19,267 nt of DNA from Spirogloea muscicola (GCA_009602725.1 WELB01000064.1:33528-52794); one strand, 5' to 3'; positions 1 to 10,945 are shown, numbered from the stretch's first letter. Notes: generated from the sequence alone by a model not told the origin. Translations and numbers: made by a program.

Positions 1-3000
1 TGGCGGAGCTGCGAAGGGCCGGCCACCTGGCCGCGTCGACCGCCGTGCTCCTCAAGGGTGCGTCCGGCGGCCTCCGCCCGACTGCCGCGGCGTACGACGC
101 CGCCGTGGAGGCGTGCTGCGCGGCGGGCGACCACGCCTCGGCGATCGACGTTCTGCGCCTGATGGAGTACGGCGACCGCCCCGCCGCCACGTTCCACTAC
201 AACTGCCTGCTCATGGCCCAGGTGCGGCCACCAAGCTCGGGAGCCCAAGCCGGTGACCAAGTGAGACTCGGCCCCAGTCAGAGCCCGATAACGAGCTCTG
301 ACTGGTCCAAAGGAAGATGGGATTATCTGGCGGCTGGGACATTGGCACAAGTCTGACAGAGCGGCAGTGGCGGTGGCGGCGCAGGCGGACGCGGACGTGC
401 CCGACATTGCGGCGATGACGTTCGAGAACATGCAGTACGGCAGCGGTGCGGCCTCTCCGCCTGCCTGCCCAAGCTGGGCGCTCGCCCGTAGCTCCAGTGC
501 ATGGCCGGCCCCCGACGTTAGCAGCACGCTCACACCTGTCAGGCAGCGCCTGGCCTAACCCCTCAAAGCCTGCCGGCCTTTGCAGAGGAGATGCGGCCGG
601 ACACGGAGTCGTACAACTGGCTCATGCAGGCACACACGCGGCACGCGATCGGCGACCGGTATGGGCTCCGCAGCGTCCTGTTGTCAGCCGCCGACGCGGC
701 GCTAGCGGTGGCTGCCTTGTCTCGTGCTCACCGCCGGTGCGGCCGCTTCCGCCGCTGGTGGTGGCTGCAGGTTCCAGGAGGTGGTCGACCTGCTGGGCGA
801 GATGGTGGAGGACCACCGGCACGTGCAGCCCAACATGCGGACGTACTTGTGGGCCCCTCCTTCCTCTCCCTCCCTCCTCTTCCTCCTGCCTCCTCCCTCC
901 TCTCCCTCTCTCCTTCCAGCTTGCTGCTGTCAAACTTGTGCCGTCTGTGCGCGACTCGAGCGCTCCTACCGTCCAGCGACACAATGTCATGGCGCCCTTG
1001 TTCTGGCCTGCTTGCTTGGCACGTCCTTCGCAGGCTGCTGGTGGAGTGCTTCGCAAAGTACAGCAAGGTGCAGGAGGCGCTGCGGCACTTCCGCGCCCTC
1101 GTCCGGCACCCGGGCGCGATGCGCGCGCTGCACCAGGGCGGCCGCTTCGGCGACCCTCTGTCCCTCTTCCTCCGCGCTCTCACGCTTGAAGGCAAGTCCC
1201 TGCACTGATATGTCACCTCACCTCGCTGCCACACTCCCCTGTCCCCGGACTCGCACGATGATCCCTCTCCCCTCTTCTACTTGAGTACTACCAGTAATCC
1301 TAGCAGTAATCCAGTAGTAGGAGTACCCCTCTCCTCTGTCCTCGTAGTCTCCGTTGCCTTCTGTATGTGTTCTGTCACATGTTCCTCTTCGCTCTCATGC
1401 TCTCTCCCTCTCCTTCCCTCTCTCCCTCTCTCCTCCTCCACGGTTTCCACCCCTCCACACACCCCTCCACCCTCTCCCCCCCTCCTCCCCACCACTATTT
1501 CTTTCTTTGCTTCTTAGGATTGAGCCCAGCATAAGGCGCCACCATCTTTCGTGATCTCTGTGCAGGCCGAATACCTGACCTGGCACTGGCGCTAGACGCG
1601 ATGTTGGCGGATGGGCAGCCGCTGCCACGGCGAGCGTTGCTGGTCAATAGCAAGGGCCGTTCGCTCGTCAGCTCGTGGATTGAGCCCATCAAGAAGGAGG
1701 CAGACCTCGGGTACAGCATCGACTACGTTGCCAGGTCTGATGCCGTCACGCTTGCCACCTCGGTCTCCACACCGCCCGCGCCCGCCAGTTTTTAAGCTTG
1801 GGGATCATGTTGTCTCAAGACCAAAGACTTAGACACTTTTCTAGAGCTTAGACCTCAGCCCACTTGACACTTGATCTAGGCCAACACAAACACACGCACA
1901 AAACACACAAAACACTTAGCCGTCAGCTAATTGTCAGTGCACCAGCTGCGCAGAATACATAAGTTCCAATGGATCAGTTAGGACTGGAATTTCTGAGCAG
2001 GTACTACGCTGAAGGCGGGTTGACGGGCACGCGCAAGCGCTCACTACACCGGGAGCGCCAGCCGGATGCGGAGGGCTTTGCGACCGTGGCACCCAAGGAG
2101 CGGAGCTTCAAGCAGTTCTGTCACGAGGAGCGCCGCATCTACAGCCTCAAGCTCATCCGCAAGCTCAAGCTGCAGGTGGTGCCTGGGCCTGCAGCCCACT
2201 GTAACAACACAGCCTGCCAATTAGTTGTTAATTATTGATTCCAGTTGATCATTGTGTCCTGAGGCCGAGCCCCTGACCACTGCAGCCGTGGGCTTGCCAC
2301 AGGGCGTGCGGGCGCTTGGGGAGGGCGCGACGGAGGAGACGCTCCGGCGCGTCGTGGATCGGCTGCGCAAGGAGACTGCAGGCGAGCGCGAGGAGCTGGC
2401 TCGCAAGCCCAAGGCGGCGTCCAAGATGCTGGTGCAAGAGCTCAAGGAGGAGCTGGCGGCACAAGGCCTGCCGACCGACGGCACGCGCCCGCTGCTGTAC
2501 CAGCGCGTGCAAAAGGCGCGTCGCATCAACCGCGCGCGCGGCCGCCCGCTCTGGATCCCGCCGCAGCGCGAGGAGGAAGCCCAGGTGGGCAAAGCCGAGG
2601 GCCTTTGAGCTTGAAATCGTATATACGAGCGCCACAAGCCCTCAGTAGCTCACTTTTTCGCCCATCCCTGTGTATCCAGAAGAATTGCCCTCAGGAATAA
2701 GTTTAGGGGTTAGAGTGTACCAAAGGTTGGTCCTCTAGTGCATGTATAAGGTTCTGCCCTCTTGTGTAACGTAGTCATGATCAAGCCTTAAGTCTTTCTG
2801 CTGATGATGCAGGCGGACGACGAGGTGGATTTGTTGCTGGCTCGCCTGGACCTGAAGAACGATGGTGTGGACTTCTGGAAGACGAGCCTCGCTGAGGCCG
2901 AGGACGAGGAGGCGGCAAGGAGCTTGGCCGCCAAGGCGGCTGCGGAGGCAGCGACGGCGGCGGTGCTGGAGGAGGACAAGGGCACAGGGCTGGATGCACT

Positions 3001-4509
3001 GCTCTCGGACGCCGAGGTCGACGAAAGTGAGGACACAGTGGCGGTGGACGACGACGGCGATGACGCCATTGACGAGGACGAGGACGAGGAGGACGAGGAG
3101 GAAGAGGGTGAGGCTGAGGCTGACGAAGGTGAGGAGCCGCCGGAGATGCTAACCGTCAAGCTTGCCAGGACGGTCAGCAGCCCAGCAGAGGAGAAGGTGA
3201 GGCTTCAACCACGGCGCAGACCCAATGGTGTCACGTGGTTGATGTAACACATTGGGCAGGTCATTGATGCAGTGTGAACCGCAGATCACCCTCACACTTG
3301 CAGAAAAGCACACCCTGGTTGATACTGAACGCCTGAGTCTGAATTTTAGATGGAAGCCTTAAAGCCAGGGCTTGTGTCTTTAGTGGTTAGCTCTTCCATA
3401 ACTAGAAATCTTTGGAGCCTCATACACTTGACAGGACTTGTTTTCTCGATGCTCAAGTGTATTGGTAGAAGGATATGAATGTACGACTGCCCCATAGGAG
3501 TTCCTTGTACTTGCACCGTCGTGTAATTGGTGATCTTGATGCCAATGTTCAGTGACACTTGTTTCAATCTTGTGCAGGTCGCCAAAGAGCAGGCCAAAAA
3601 GCGGGAGGGTGAGTGGCTGGACCTGACGCTGGAGGAGAAGGTGGCGATCCTCAAGCGCGACAACCTGCTCAGCGTTGAGGAGCTGTACACGATTGCTGAT
3701 GCGTGGGGCTGGGACTGGGAGAAGGAGCTGCGCGAGCGGGAGCCGGCACGGTGGACTGCAGTGGCGGAGCTCGACCTCGCCCTCCGCATCTTGAGCCAGG
3801 TGAGCCCCCTCCCAGTATTCAAAGGACGAGTTAGTCACTATATGACATACCTCAATCAGTTGGCAAGTGGAGTGCACGTAATCTGGTGAATCGTCTGTGC
3901 AGGTTGTGGAGCTGGGGGGCACACCCACAGAGGGCGACATGGGCATGCTGACGCGCGCAGCCATGCGGGTGCCGCGCCCGGACGCGATCGTGTCCCTCGT
4001 CCAGCAGTGTCACCGCCTCAACTACGTATTTGGCGTGTATGGACAGCTCTCTCCAGACCTTGTGCTTGTCGTCATAGTTCTCCACTGAGGGCGCCGGCTT
4101 GAAGATGCCGTTCGTACCTGTGATGAAGACGAAGCACATCTGGCGAGACTGATAGCACATGTGGTAGTCCTCAGTGCTGTTTTTGTAATTTTCTTAAGAA
4201 CCAGTTCGTGGCCACACGCAGGCTTCTGATCATCAAGTCCGTATGTTAAGGAGCTGCTACTCCTCACTAAACCTGCTGCCATGCGGCCCCATCTGGTGTT
4301 GCAGCAAGATGTACGTGGAGATTGTGGACCTCTGCCTGGAGCAGGGCGAGAAGGATGCCGCGATTGCCGTGGTGGCAGAGATGGAAGACGCACGTGTGCG
4401 ACCGCCAAGCGACCTCCTCGACCGTGTACTGTTGGCGCGGCGGGGCTCCGAGCCTGACCCAGCTGGCGCCTTGACACCGCCTGCTGAGCACCGTAGGGCG
4501 CTGGGGTAA
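1..4509 (+). CDS. PTAC3: pTAC3/PAP1-like SAP-domain protein of the plastid RNA polymerase complex (5' partial, 12 exons)
   Basis: In land plants pTAC3 (PAP1) is a nuclear-encoded chloroplast protein that associates with the bacterial-type plastid RNA polymerase (PEP) and is needed for its transcription. Exons that fit: 3-221, 385-445, 586-658, 771-848, 1034-1191, 1566-1734, 2001-2175, 2303-2584, 2813-3196, 3578-3799, 3903-4036, 4305-4509 (TAA). They sum to 720 in-phase codons. Exons 1-5 encode PPR-like helical repeats (PDTESYNW, LLVECFAKY, DPLSLFLRAL). Exons 6-7 carry SSWIEP and EGGLTG. Exon 8 holds the SAP nucleic-acid-binding domain at 2426-2515 (ELKEELAAQGLPTDGTR), then RINRARGRPLWIPP. Exon 9 ends in a long Asp/Glu-rich stretch, exon 10 has ADAWGWDWEKEL, and exons 11-12 return to helical repeats. 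The transit peptide and N-terminus lie outside the window. Intron 5 uses a GC donor. Exon borders rest on phase and on family patterns recalled from plants; identity is very secure, individual borders slightly less. Confidence 0.93.
1192..1565 (+). other. GC-AG intron (intron 5 of the pTAC3-like gene)
   Basis: The upstream exon ends ...CTTGAAG and the intron opens GCAAGT, which matches the extended donor consensus except for C at position two. The acceptor is TGTGCAG at 1559-1565. Only this donor gives the phase (1) that the downstream frame (R-I-P-D-L) needs. Neighbouring GT sites break the frame or the family alignment. The intron contains the pyrimidine tract described separately. Confidence 0.8.
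1389..1507 (+). repeat. Long polypyrimidine (CT-rich) tract inside intron 5
   Basis: About 120 bases are almost all C and T, made of CTCTCCCTC, CCTTCC and CCCCTCCACAC units. The tract ends about 60 bases before the 3' splice site and is far longer than an ordinary polypyrimidine tract. A shorter one lies in intron 4 (about 856-918). It may help recognition of the acceptor after the weak GC donor, or may simply be low-complexity expansion. Confidence 0.85.
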
Positions 4510-5623
4510 CACCTTGCTTGAGGCAGGTGGCTTGCTTGAGGAAGCATTGCGCGCTGGAAACCTGCTTAGAAAGCAGGCCTTTCTTCCGTAGTGCTGGCCA
4601 GTGCTGCATGACCCACATTCTAAAAGATCAGTGCTATGCTATGGGGAGCCCCCTCCAAGAATCAGGTGGCATGTAGTTCATGGGTATGCCCGTTCGCTGC
4701 CCACGGGAAGCCATGCCTGTCAGCGAGGGGCTGCATGCAACAGTGGCCGGGGCTGGCCGGGGCTGGCTCTGGCGCCAGCACAGGATCGGTTACACAGGTC
4801 TAGTTGCCTCTCTGAAGTGCTTCGCTAAGAGATCTCAATGATCTCATTGTGGGGCCTTGGGGCGGTCAAGTTTCTCTTACATAAGAGGAATCAAGCTAAG
4901 TCGAGGGCTACTCCTTAGCAATGCCTTCTTGATTGTGCTTCTCCAGGCTAGACGCACTGCTTGCGTATGCCAATCCTGGCGTGTAACTGCTCAAGCATGC
5001 CATGCCACCAGCCTTTGCCTGCTTGTAGTCCCTCTTCTGGCTCATCTCTGCGGCATTCCTTGTCATGTTCTCGGAATGGCTCAAGCATCATCACTCTGTG
5101 TAGTCACAAGCACTACAGTGGGAGAGAGCACAATGAATAGCGGCTTGCATACGTACTTCAGGCTTGGTGCTTTGAGCCACCACAGATAACTTGGCTCTCA
5201 GAGGTACAGCTACTTTAAGTGAGACAAAGCCACTGACTGGGCAGAGCTGCAGATCGGCATGACACCGTCCTTGCGTGATTGCCCGTTCTGGCAAGCTGCG
5301 CCTGCACTGCACAGTTGGCCGGCCCCCATGACTTGTGCAAAGCACAAAGTCTGATAGGAGCCCACTTGGGAGCCCGCTAGGAGCCCACACAGCTGCAAGG
5401 ATGAAGCCACACAATTGCACACGGCGGAGCCACGCACTCCACGCTCACAGCACACATGCCAGCCCCTATTCTCCATTGGGGAGATCACCATACATTAGCC
5501 TGGTCAAATGTGCATCATAATCAATCTCCAATTGCAGAGAATCCTAATCCAAGTAAGCTTCTCCTTCGCTTAGTGCGCAGAGAGGGTGGGAGGTGATAGG
5601 CAAAGCACATTCTATCCTACAGT
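4510..5623. other. Convergent intergenic region between the pTAC3-like and GONST3-like genes
   Basis: The gene on the left ends with TAA at 4507-4509 (+) and the one on the right ends with TAG at 5626-5624 (-), so both 3' UTRs must lie here. I find no coding stretch with family character. Small local repeats occur, such as the GGCCGGGGCT doublet near 4744-4766 and three GGAGCCC units at 5357-5391. No tRNA, rRNA or convincing polyadenylation signal was identified. Confidence 0.7.
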
Positions 5624-8600
5624 CTAACTTTTACTGGGCTTCTCATCCTCGACAGGTACTTTTGCCTTGGGCTTCACAGTGGATTGCTGGTAAAGCACTC
5701 CTCCGAGAATGCAGACACAGAGGCCAAGTGTGCCCAAGGTCGAAGCATGGTGGGTCCAGACCGCCAGATTGATGACTATGGTTAGCAACTTGTTCACAAC
5801 TCCCAGCACAACAAATGCTGCACAGCAGCAGGAATGAGTAAGTCAGTTTTTCTAACCATCAATGGTAGCCAGTGATTAGCTAACCATGTCAGTTGTACAT
5901 TGAGGTTTTAGGTGTGATACCTTGTCAAGTGACAATATGTATCGTTTTTCGGTCCTTGCCTGGCTCATGGTACCTACCATCAAGGTAAGGATACCTAGGG
6001 TGTGCATGGTGTCGCGGCTTACCTGTGGCAGAGGTGGCCCGCCGGCACGAGAACCCAAAGAAGGAGATTGCTAAGCCAAATGCACAGGAAAGGCCAACAG
6101 GCAGGATGACTCCCATTGACATCCACCCATCGGTCTTAGCCTGTGGCCATCAAAGATCAGTGGGTGAGGTCACTTTTCAGATGTTTGCTTGCCTAGCATG
6201 TACTATCAGGAGAGATGAGTCTGGTCCTCTTGATGAAGGTGACTACAGGCTTGAAGTGCTTACTGTGTTGAGGGAGTCAGCCTGCAACTGATTGCCCTCT
6301 CCCGTGATCAAGAGCTGAAGCGGAAATATAATAAGTGCCTGCCATGCAATATTGAGGTGGCGTCAGATGCTGACAAGCCAGCTGATAACCAATGCTCCGT
6401 GATGCATTTATTGAAAGAGTTGTTGAGGTAAGCCATGCAAGAACGGCTCAGGTTTTTGGCAAGCTCGTGCTTCAACTGCTGGAAGGTCCTTCAGGCATTA
6501 GCCTGAAGAATGACAAAAGCCTGAACAGTCTTCCAGCTTTGATGGATGAGCTGCCAGGACACCTGAGCCGCTTCCTTGACGACATTGTGCCATTCTTTTG
6601 TCAACAAGTGAGGTCTTTGCCTCTTGTCTGCATCATGCCCTTGTCCTATCACTTTCTGCACCTTGTGAACAGCTCAAATGGCTGTCAACTAACCTCAAGA
6701 TTGTTGTAAAGGACAAGGCCCCAGGTGTTAAGTCCAATGGTCATCACGATGTGCTGCAACATCCAGATGGGAATCAAAACTACACATCTGGATTATGTGG
6801 TAACATTCATGGTTCGCAGTAGCATAAGTAGCGCTTCACTTTGAATAGCAAGGACGTCTGCAAGTAGCATCCTTAAGTGTCCTGCAAGTTGACATCCTTA
6901 TAAGAATTCAAGTAGCCTGAGCAACTTAGCATGACGCTAGCAAGAAGGGCACGCCACCTCGACATCTCCAGGTGCCCTAGATAAATCTTGTGGAAATCTC
7001 ACGAAGGGGCTGCACCTGACTATAATGAATTAGCATCAGCTTGCACCTCACACCTTAATGAGGACAAAGTCGACCGACATGCTGATCAAGTAAGCAACAC
7101 CCCAAGAATAGGCATCGATGGTGAACTCAGAATCGTTGTAGACGTATGTGATGGAGCCCCCAACAATCACCAGCAAGGATGCCCATGTCGTCAAGCTAGG
7201 CCAAGGCTGCAAGAGTTGCACACAATTAGCACTCAAGCGGTGCTAAGGCTGATTGCCCCAGAGAAGGCTGGGCTCAAGATGACCAGCTCAAATTCGCACA
7301 TCAGGTCAATCTGCAAACAGCAAGTCACAAGCTGCTACACTACTTGTTGAGACGTATGGCTTCCAGCATCAGACATATAAAACACTGAACTCACTGTTTT
7401 CAAGAAGAAAGTTTCGCCAAGAGCTACAAAGATGGGCACTGCTGAGCGGAAGACTATGAAAGTGTCCACATTTGCGTGCAGCAGCAGTTCCGTGCAGGTG
7501 AAAATGCTAAGATAGAACATAAGTGCGGCTGGAAGGAACTTGAGCATCAGCTTCAGGTCTGCAGAAACCATCAGAATGAGCCCAGTAAATATTTCATGCA
7601 TAGCCAGAACAAGTGTGCGCAGCCACATAGATGGGGCAGGAAGGCTTCTCGTGTGCTAGACTTGGGTTATCCACTGTTAAAGGACGTGAATCAATCGGGC
7701 AATCCACTAATGGGAAGACTAAAAGGCTTTGGGAAGATAGGGCGTAGGAACGTCATTTATGTACGCTCAGAAACAATACGATCAAATGAGTATGAATGCT
7801 GAGGAACACAATGATTGTTTGAGTGACGGACTTGAGTGTCTCCTGCGAGGCATGTCATGCATACAGAGCTGCCTTTGCTTCAAGACTCTGGCTGCTTTGA
7901 GCTCACTACCCTCTCTGCTTGACAATGTATGCTACAATAGTGTCACACAAGAGAGGACTGCACTCTCCTCTGCAACACTTCAATAGCAGGCTGTCCAGGC
8001 CAACCTGGCCCCTGTCGGTATCTCACCTAAAGGATCAGCCTCCAGGAAGCCGAGCTTGCTAAGCACGAACACCACTGTGAAGCTTGTTACGTACTGCACT
8101 TGGTCATGCATTGCAAGTCAAGATCAGAAAGTAGTGTTGGGGCTGGTAGGGATCTCTTGCGTTATAAATGACCATGTGGAGTATCTAAGTGCAGCAGGTT
8201 CACATTCGATTCAACCTTGACAATCTTCAGTCGGTGCATCGCTGCACCAGGACTGCATCCCTGTTCTGAGGACGGCAGAGGTGTCAGAGGAGGCTGGCAA
8301 ATGGAAGAGCACAATAGATATGATTACCTGCAGAGCTGTCAGGCTCCCGGCATAGGGAAAGACCATGATGGCCCACTTGTTGATGATCGCCAGCAGGCTG
8401 AGGAGCAATGCAATAGCAATCATCACCAAGCCGCAGAGTCGAGCCCTCGGCCAAGATCCGCACTCGACAGACCGCGACAGGCTGCCATTTTGAGAAACGA
8501 CTGCCGGCAAGGCTAGCTACAGCCTTCGCAATCAGTGGCGAATGCAGCGTCGGTGGCTCGTAGAAGAGGAGCTACCCGGAGGCTGGAGCTTATCTTCGCA

Positions 8601-8814
8601 CATGGAGCGACAGGATCTGTCGCCTCAAGGACGAGCCGGAAGCGCACAGCGAAGCACAGTGCACAGGAGGGCTAAGGACTTCGACTTTGATCAGCCCTCA
8701 CCTTGCAGAGAGGCAGTAACCGAGGGCGATGAACACGACCTTCGGGTCCGACGGCAGGCGCGAGGCGATCGCCTCGCTCCATGACCGCGCGGGGGCCGCG
8801 CCTTCCTTCACCAT
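5624..8814 (-). CDS. GONST3: GONST3/GGLT1-like Golgi GDP-sugar transporter (complete, 9 exons, 337 aa)
   Basis: This is a member of the drug/metabolite-transporter superfamily, nucleotide-sugar branch. It would exchange cytosolic GDP-sugar (GDP-L-galactose for Arabidopsis GONST3/GGLT1) for GMP across the Golgi membrane for cell-wall glycosylation. Exons on the complement, in order: 8702-8814, 8328-8397, 8027-8093, 7395-7558, 7054-7206, 6694-6753, 6264-6338, 6023-6140, 5624-5817. All introns are GT-AG and the total is 1014 bases. Key stretches: GYCLSASLLAIINKWAIM (residues 32-49), ELLLHANVDTFIVFRSAVPI, TWASLLVIVGGS, TIGLNTWGLVLYNNLE, LSCAFGLAISFFGFSCRR and VLGVVNKLLT, where GVVNK (279-283) sits at the GDP-sugar-binding GxxNK position. 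The hydrophobic segments fit about ten membrane helices. The C-tail is charged and Lys-rich. The start is the ATG at 8814. SATA replaces the plant SATG before FVVLG. It resembles GONST3 more than GONST4/GFT1; the exact sugar is an inference. Confidence 0.92.
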
Positions 8815-9200
8815 CCTCGCCTGCGGCGCTCACCGGCGGCACGCCGCGGGCAGCGGCGGCTCCAGATCTGGAGCCCCCGATCGCGCTCCGGATCCGCGGG
8901 GGGGACTCCGCCCGGCGGCGGGCGCCGCCCGCTCTGCGCGGCGCGAGCGGGCGCCGGCAATGGCGGCGTCGGCGGCGGCGGCGGCGGCGTGGGAGGCGCC
9001 GCGTTCCACGGCCCGGGCGGGAGAGACTTCCGGGAGGAGGGGGGTGGAAATGGGGGTGGATTAAGTAGGTGGGAGGGAGAATGGGAGAGGCGCCTGGTAA
9101 CACCATTGATCTGTCACAGGGGAGGGGGGGGCGGCCTGGGGGGACTTGGATTCAACGACAAACTCGATCACGGGGGCTCGAGCTCCCCTAATTAAGCTGT
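8815..9200 (-). promoter_or_regulatory. GC-rich 5' flank of the GONST3-like gene (probable 5' UTR/promoter region)
   Basis: Directly upstream of the transporter start the sequence is very rich in G+C and CpG, unlike the AT-richer introns beside it, and includes a GGC trinucleotide run at 8962-8989. G-runs continue to about 9145. No TATA box or transcription start can be assigned. The regulatory role is inferred from position only. Confidence 0.35.
8962..8989 (+). repeat. GGC trinucleotide run
   Basis: Nine or so GGC units, with one interrupting GTC, sit about 150 bases upstream of the GONST3-like start codon. On the gene strand this reads as GCC repeats and probably belongs to the 5' UTR. 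Confidence 0.8.
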
Positions 9201-9268
9201 CGGAGACTTACCGCGGGCCTGCCGTCGAGGCAGCTCGAGCTACTATGTCATTCCCTCCTGTGTTGTGG

Positions 9269-9490
9269 TTGCCTCTGGCTCTGGCCAGGGGACCCGCTTC
9301 CAGGAGCCAAGCTTCTCTGACCTGAGGCTGCTTATCCGGGGTTACTGACTGCTTCGTAGCTGCTTAGTCTCTTATTGTGCTCGTCTTTCTTAGTGCTTCG
9401 CCTGGCCCCTTCTGGTACTTTGTTCGTTCTTTTTTGGGCTGGCTTTACCCAGCCCCGATTCTCAATGGGCGAGCCCTTCCCACTAGGAGA
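9269..9490 (+). repeat. Composite repeat copy ending in a type-A GGGCTGG hairpin
   Basis: The left part (CAGGGGACCCGCTTCC, CTGAGGCTGCTTATCC, GGGGTTACTGACTG) matches blocks near 12135 and 16305 and the reverse complement of 16183-16209. The right part (CTTTGTTCGTTC, then a T-run) leads into a hairpin at 9436-9455: GGGCTGG, loop CTTTAC, CCAGCCC. CTCAATGGGCGAGCCC follows and is shared with the other type-A copies. There is no coding potential. It is probably one of the more complete copies of the family. Confidence 0.75.
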
Positions 9491-10299
9491 GCCACTTCTC
9501 TGTGTGGCAGGGCCAGGCGTCCATCTCGTTAACTGGGAACGAAGCTTTCCTCAGAGCAGCAGCAGGCGCCTGCATTGAGGAAAGCTCATCCATGTGGATG
9601 CAAAGCAGCTAAGCACAACATCAGAAAGGTGCACAACAGCTGTTGTCTGGCCTTGCTGTACATGGTGGGGTGGCCCCACTTGTGCAGCCACTGCCCCTCG
9701 TATACTAGCCTTCCAGTCGACAATGCCAGCCCTAGTGCAGTCCAAGGCATCGAGTGGCTATGCAACTTCAGCTCAATCCGCTGTTACCATTTGTACTGGA
9801 GTTTGCGTAGCGACTCTTTGTCCGCCTCCTTGTTAAAGTCATTCTTGCTGAGTAGTGGTATTCTTTCAGTCATCTCTGCTCGGGGGCATGCACATCTCTG
9901 TTCCTGCACTGGCTGTGTCTTGCAGCCGCCGCCGCCAATGCTTCCCTCGTCCAACACGCTTGACTCGAGGCGGCAGCTCTGGCTGCACCAAAGAAGACCA
10001 GTGACGCACTTGTTTCAGGTTGTCTCGCAAAGTGCAGGCTCCCTGCAATAAAGGGGGTCACTTACCGAAGACGCGGTGGGCTGGCAAGGGTTGCTTGCCC
10101 ATGAAGCCGACGAAGGGGCTGCGCTGAGGCGCCCATAACAGCCTCGATGCAGGGCCAACAACTGTGACTTTCAGGGCTGAAGATTGCTCCTCCTGCTGCT
10201 AGACACGCCAACTTGCGGCTGGTGGCCAGAGATCATCAGTCCGGCTATTAGTAGCAGCCACTTCTTCAGCTGAATGTTCTGCTTTTTCGTGCTGGGGCC
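9491..10299. other. No recognisable gene or repeat
   Basis: Only short open frames on both strands with no family character, no splice-consistent exon chain and no copy of the hairpin repeat. It may be unique intergenic sequence or decayed mobile-element sequence. Confidence 0.5.
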
Positions 10300-10379
10300 T
10301 CCCTTGGACCTTGTCAAACATCATGGCTGGTCTTTGAAACACACGACCACTGTTAAGCCGCGTCCCCCCATCCTCTCCT

Positions 10380-10462
10380 TGTCCGGCGCCCCAACTTATT
10401 GTCGGATTTGCATGTGCTCACTCGTGGGTACTTAAGGGTCACACTGTCATCTTAGCCACCTT
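10380..10462 (-). repeat. LTR-end-like repeat, copy 1 (reverse orientation)
   Basis: Read on the complement this ends ...CACGAGTGAGCACATG, AAATCCGACA and is followed by AAGTTGGGGCGCCGGAC. A second copy at 12629-12740 (+) shares GTGACAGTGTGA-like, CACGAGTGAGCAC, a terminal GACA and then a TTGGGG-GCCGGA box. A terminal CA followed by a TTGGxGxGCC box resembles an LTR 3' end plus primer-binding site, but no internal LTR-element gene is seen here. Confidence 0.45.
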
Positions 10463-10538
10463 AGCATATGGCTTCGTGTTATGTAGCCCACTTTTTGCAC
10501 TAGCTCTGCATGAACAGAGAATTTGCTTGCATCGGCCA

Positions 10539-10625
10539 CCCTTTCATTCCATGCACACCGCACGCCTTCCCTCCTTGTACGTTCCTTTGAGCTGGCCTCC
10601 ACAGCCATTGCCTTCCATTGGACGA
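10539..10625 (+). repeat. Motif-G copy plus degenerate type-B hairpin copy
   Basis: CCCTTTCATTCCATGCACAC and CGCACGCCTTCC match one arm of the foldback at 11719-11821. The next bases, GAGCTGGCCTCCACAGCC and ATTGGACGAGCT, are a degenerate type-B copy closely like the one at 12336-12380. Confidence 0.6.
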
Positions 10626-10627
10626 GC

Positions 10628-10690
10628 TATTTCTAACCTTCTCTTTTTTGGGGGGGGCTGGCCAATCACAGCCATCGCCCTCTACTGTAA
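10628..10690 (+). repeat. Type-B GGGCTGG hairpin repeat
   Basis: A T-rich lead is followed by GGGCTGGCC (from 10655), AATCACA and GCCATCGCCC (to 10680). TGGC pairs with GCCA and GGGC with GCCC around a short loop. The tail CTCTACTGTAAGAG resembles CTGGAAGAG of other copies. Confidence 0.75.
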
Positions 10691-10696
10691 GAGCCA

Positions 10697-10699
10697 TTC

Positions 10700-10729
<30 letters not shown>
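10697..10729 (+). repeat. TTC trinucleotide microsatellite
   Basis: About ten uninterrupted TTC units follow a type-B repeat. This is a simple sequence repeat with no coding context. Confidence 0.95.
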
Positions 10730-10730
<1 letters not shown>

Positions 10731-10760
10731 TCCGAGAAATGGAAGCTACAAAACACTCGA

Positions 10761-10787
10761 TCAGTAACCCCTGCTAAGCAGCCGCAG
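10761..10787 (+). repeat. 27-base exact repeat (motif E), copy 1
   Basis: TCAGTAACCCCTGCTAAGCA followed by GCCGCAG is identical to 16183-16209, 5.4 kb away. Reverse-complement relatives lie near 9323-9350, 12175 and 16340. It marks the inner border between the hairpin-bearing arm and the central block of the composite repeat. Confidence 0.85.
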
Positions 10788-10884
10788 GTCGGATGGGCCG
10801 AGAGGCCGAGATGCCACCGTGGGCGTGGAGGCCGACCAGCGGCGGGCCCTGGCCTTGCTTGGCCGCCGGCGAGGGAGGCGGGTT

Positions 10885-10945
10885 CGTTATGTTTTTCTGG
10901 GCTGGCCAATCACAGCCATCGCCCGCAACTGGAAGAGGCGGGCAG
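10885..10945 (+). repeat. Type-B GGGCTGG hairpin repeat
   Basis: GTTATGTTTTTCT leads into GGGCTGGCC, AATCACA and GCCATCGCCC (10899-10924), then CAACTGGAAGAGG. The core is identical to the copy at 10655-10680, although the surrounding sequence is different and GC-rich. Confidence 0.75.

Noticed and set aside
368-384. Acceptor at CAG|TGG (365-367) for pTAC3 exon 2.
   Set aside because: It gives the wrong phase. The acceptor at 382-384 gives LLMAQ-ADADVPDIA in frame and matches the family spacing.
843-848. Donor at 843 for pTAC3 exon 4.
   Set aside because: It keeps the frame but drops two residues that the family has. The donor at 849 restores the full alignment.
2286-2302. Acceptor at 2285 for pTAC3 exon 8.
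   Set aside because: It would need a phase-1 donor that does not exist. The acceptor at 2301-2302 is in phase 0 and aligns.
4035-4036. Donor at 4035 for pTAC3 exon 11.
   Set aside because: Its phase is incompatible with the acceptor at 4304. The donor at 4037 fits both phase and family length.
4857-5189. Open frame of about 110 codons in the convergent intergenic region.
   Set aside because: It starts with a non-ATG codon, has no family character and lies where two 3' UTRs are expected.
6270-6822. A chain of plus-strand open frames that looked like exons of an unknown helical protein.
   Set aside because: Two of the blocks are exact antisense shadows of GONST3 exons 6 and 7 (6694-6753, 6264-6338), and the rest falls in the intron between them with no family match.
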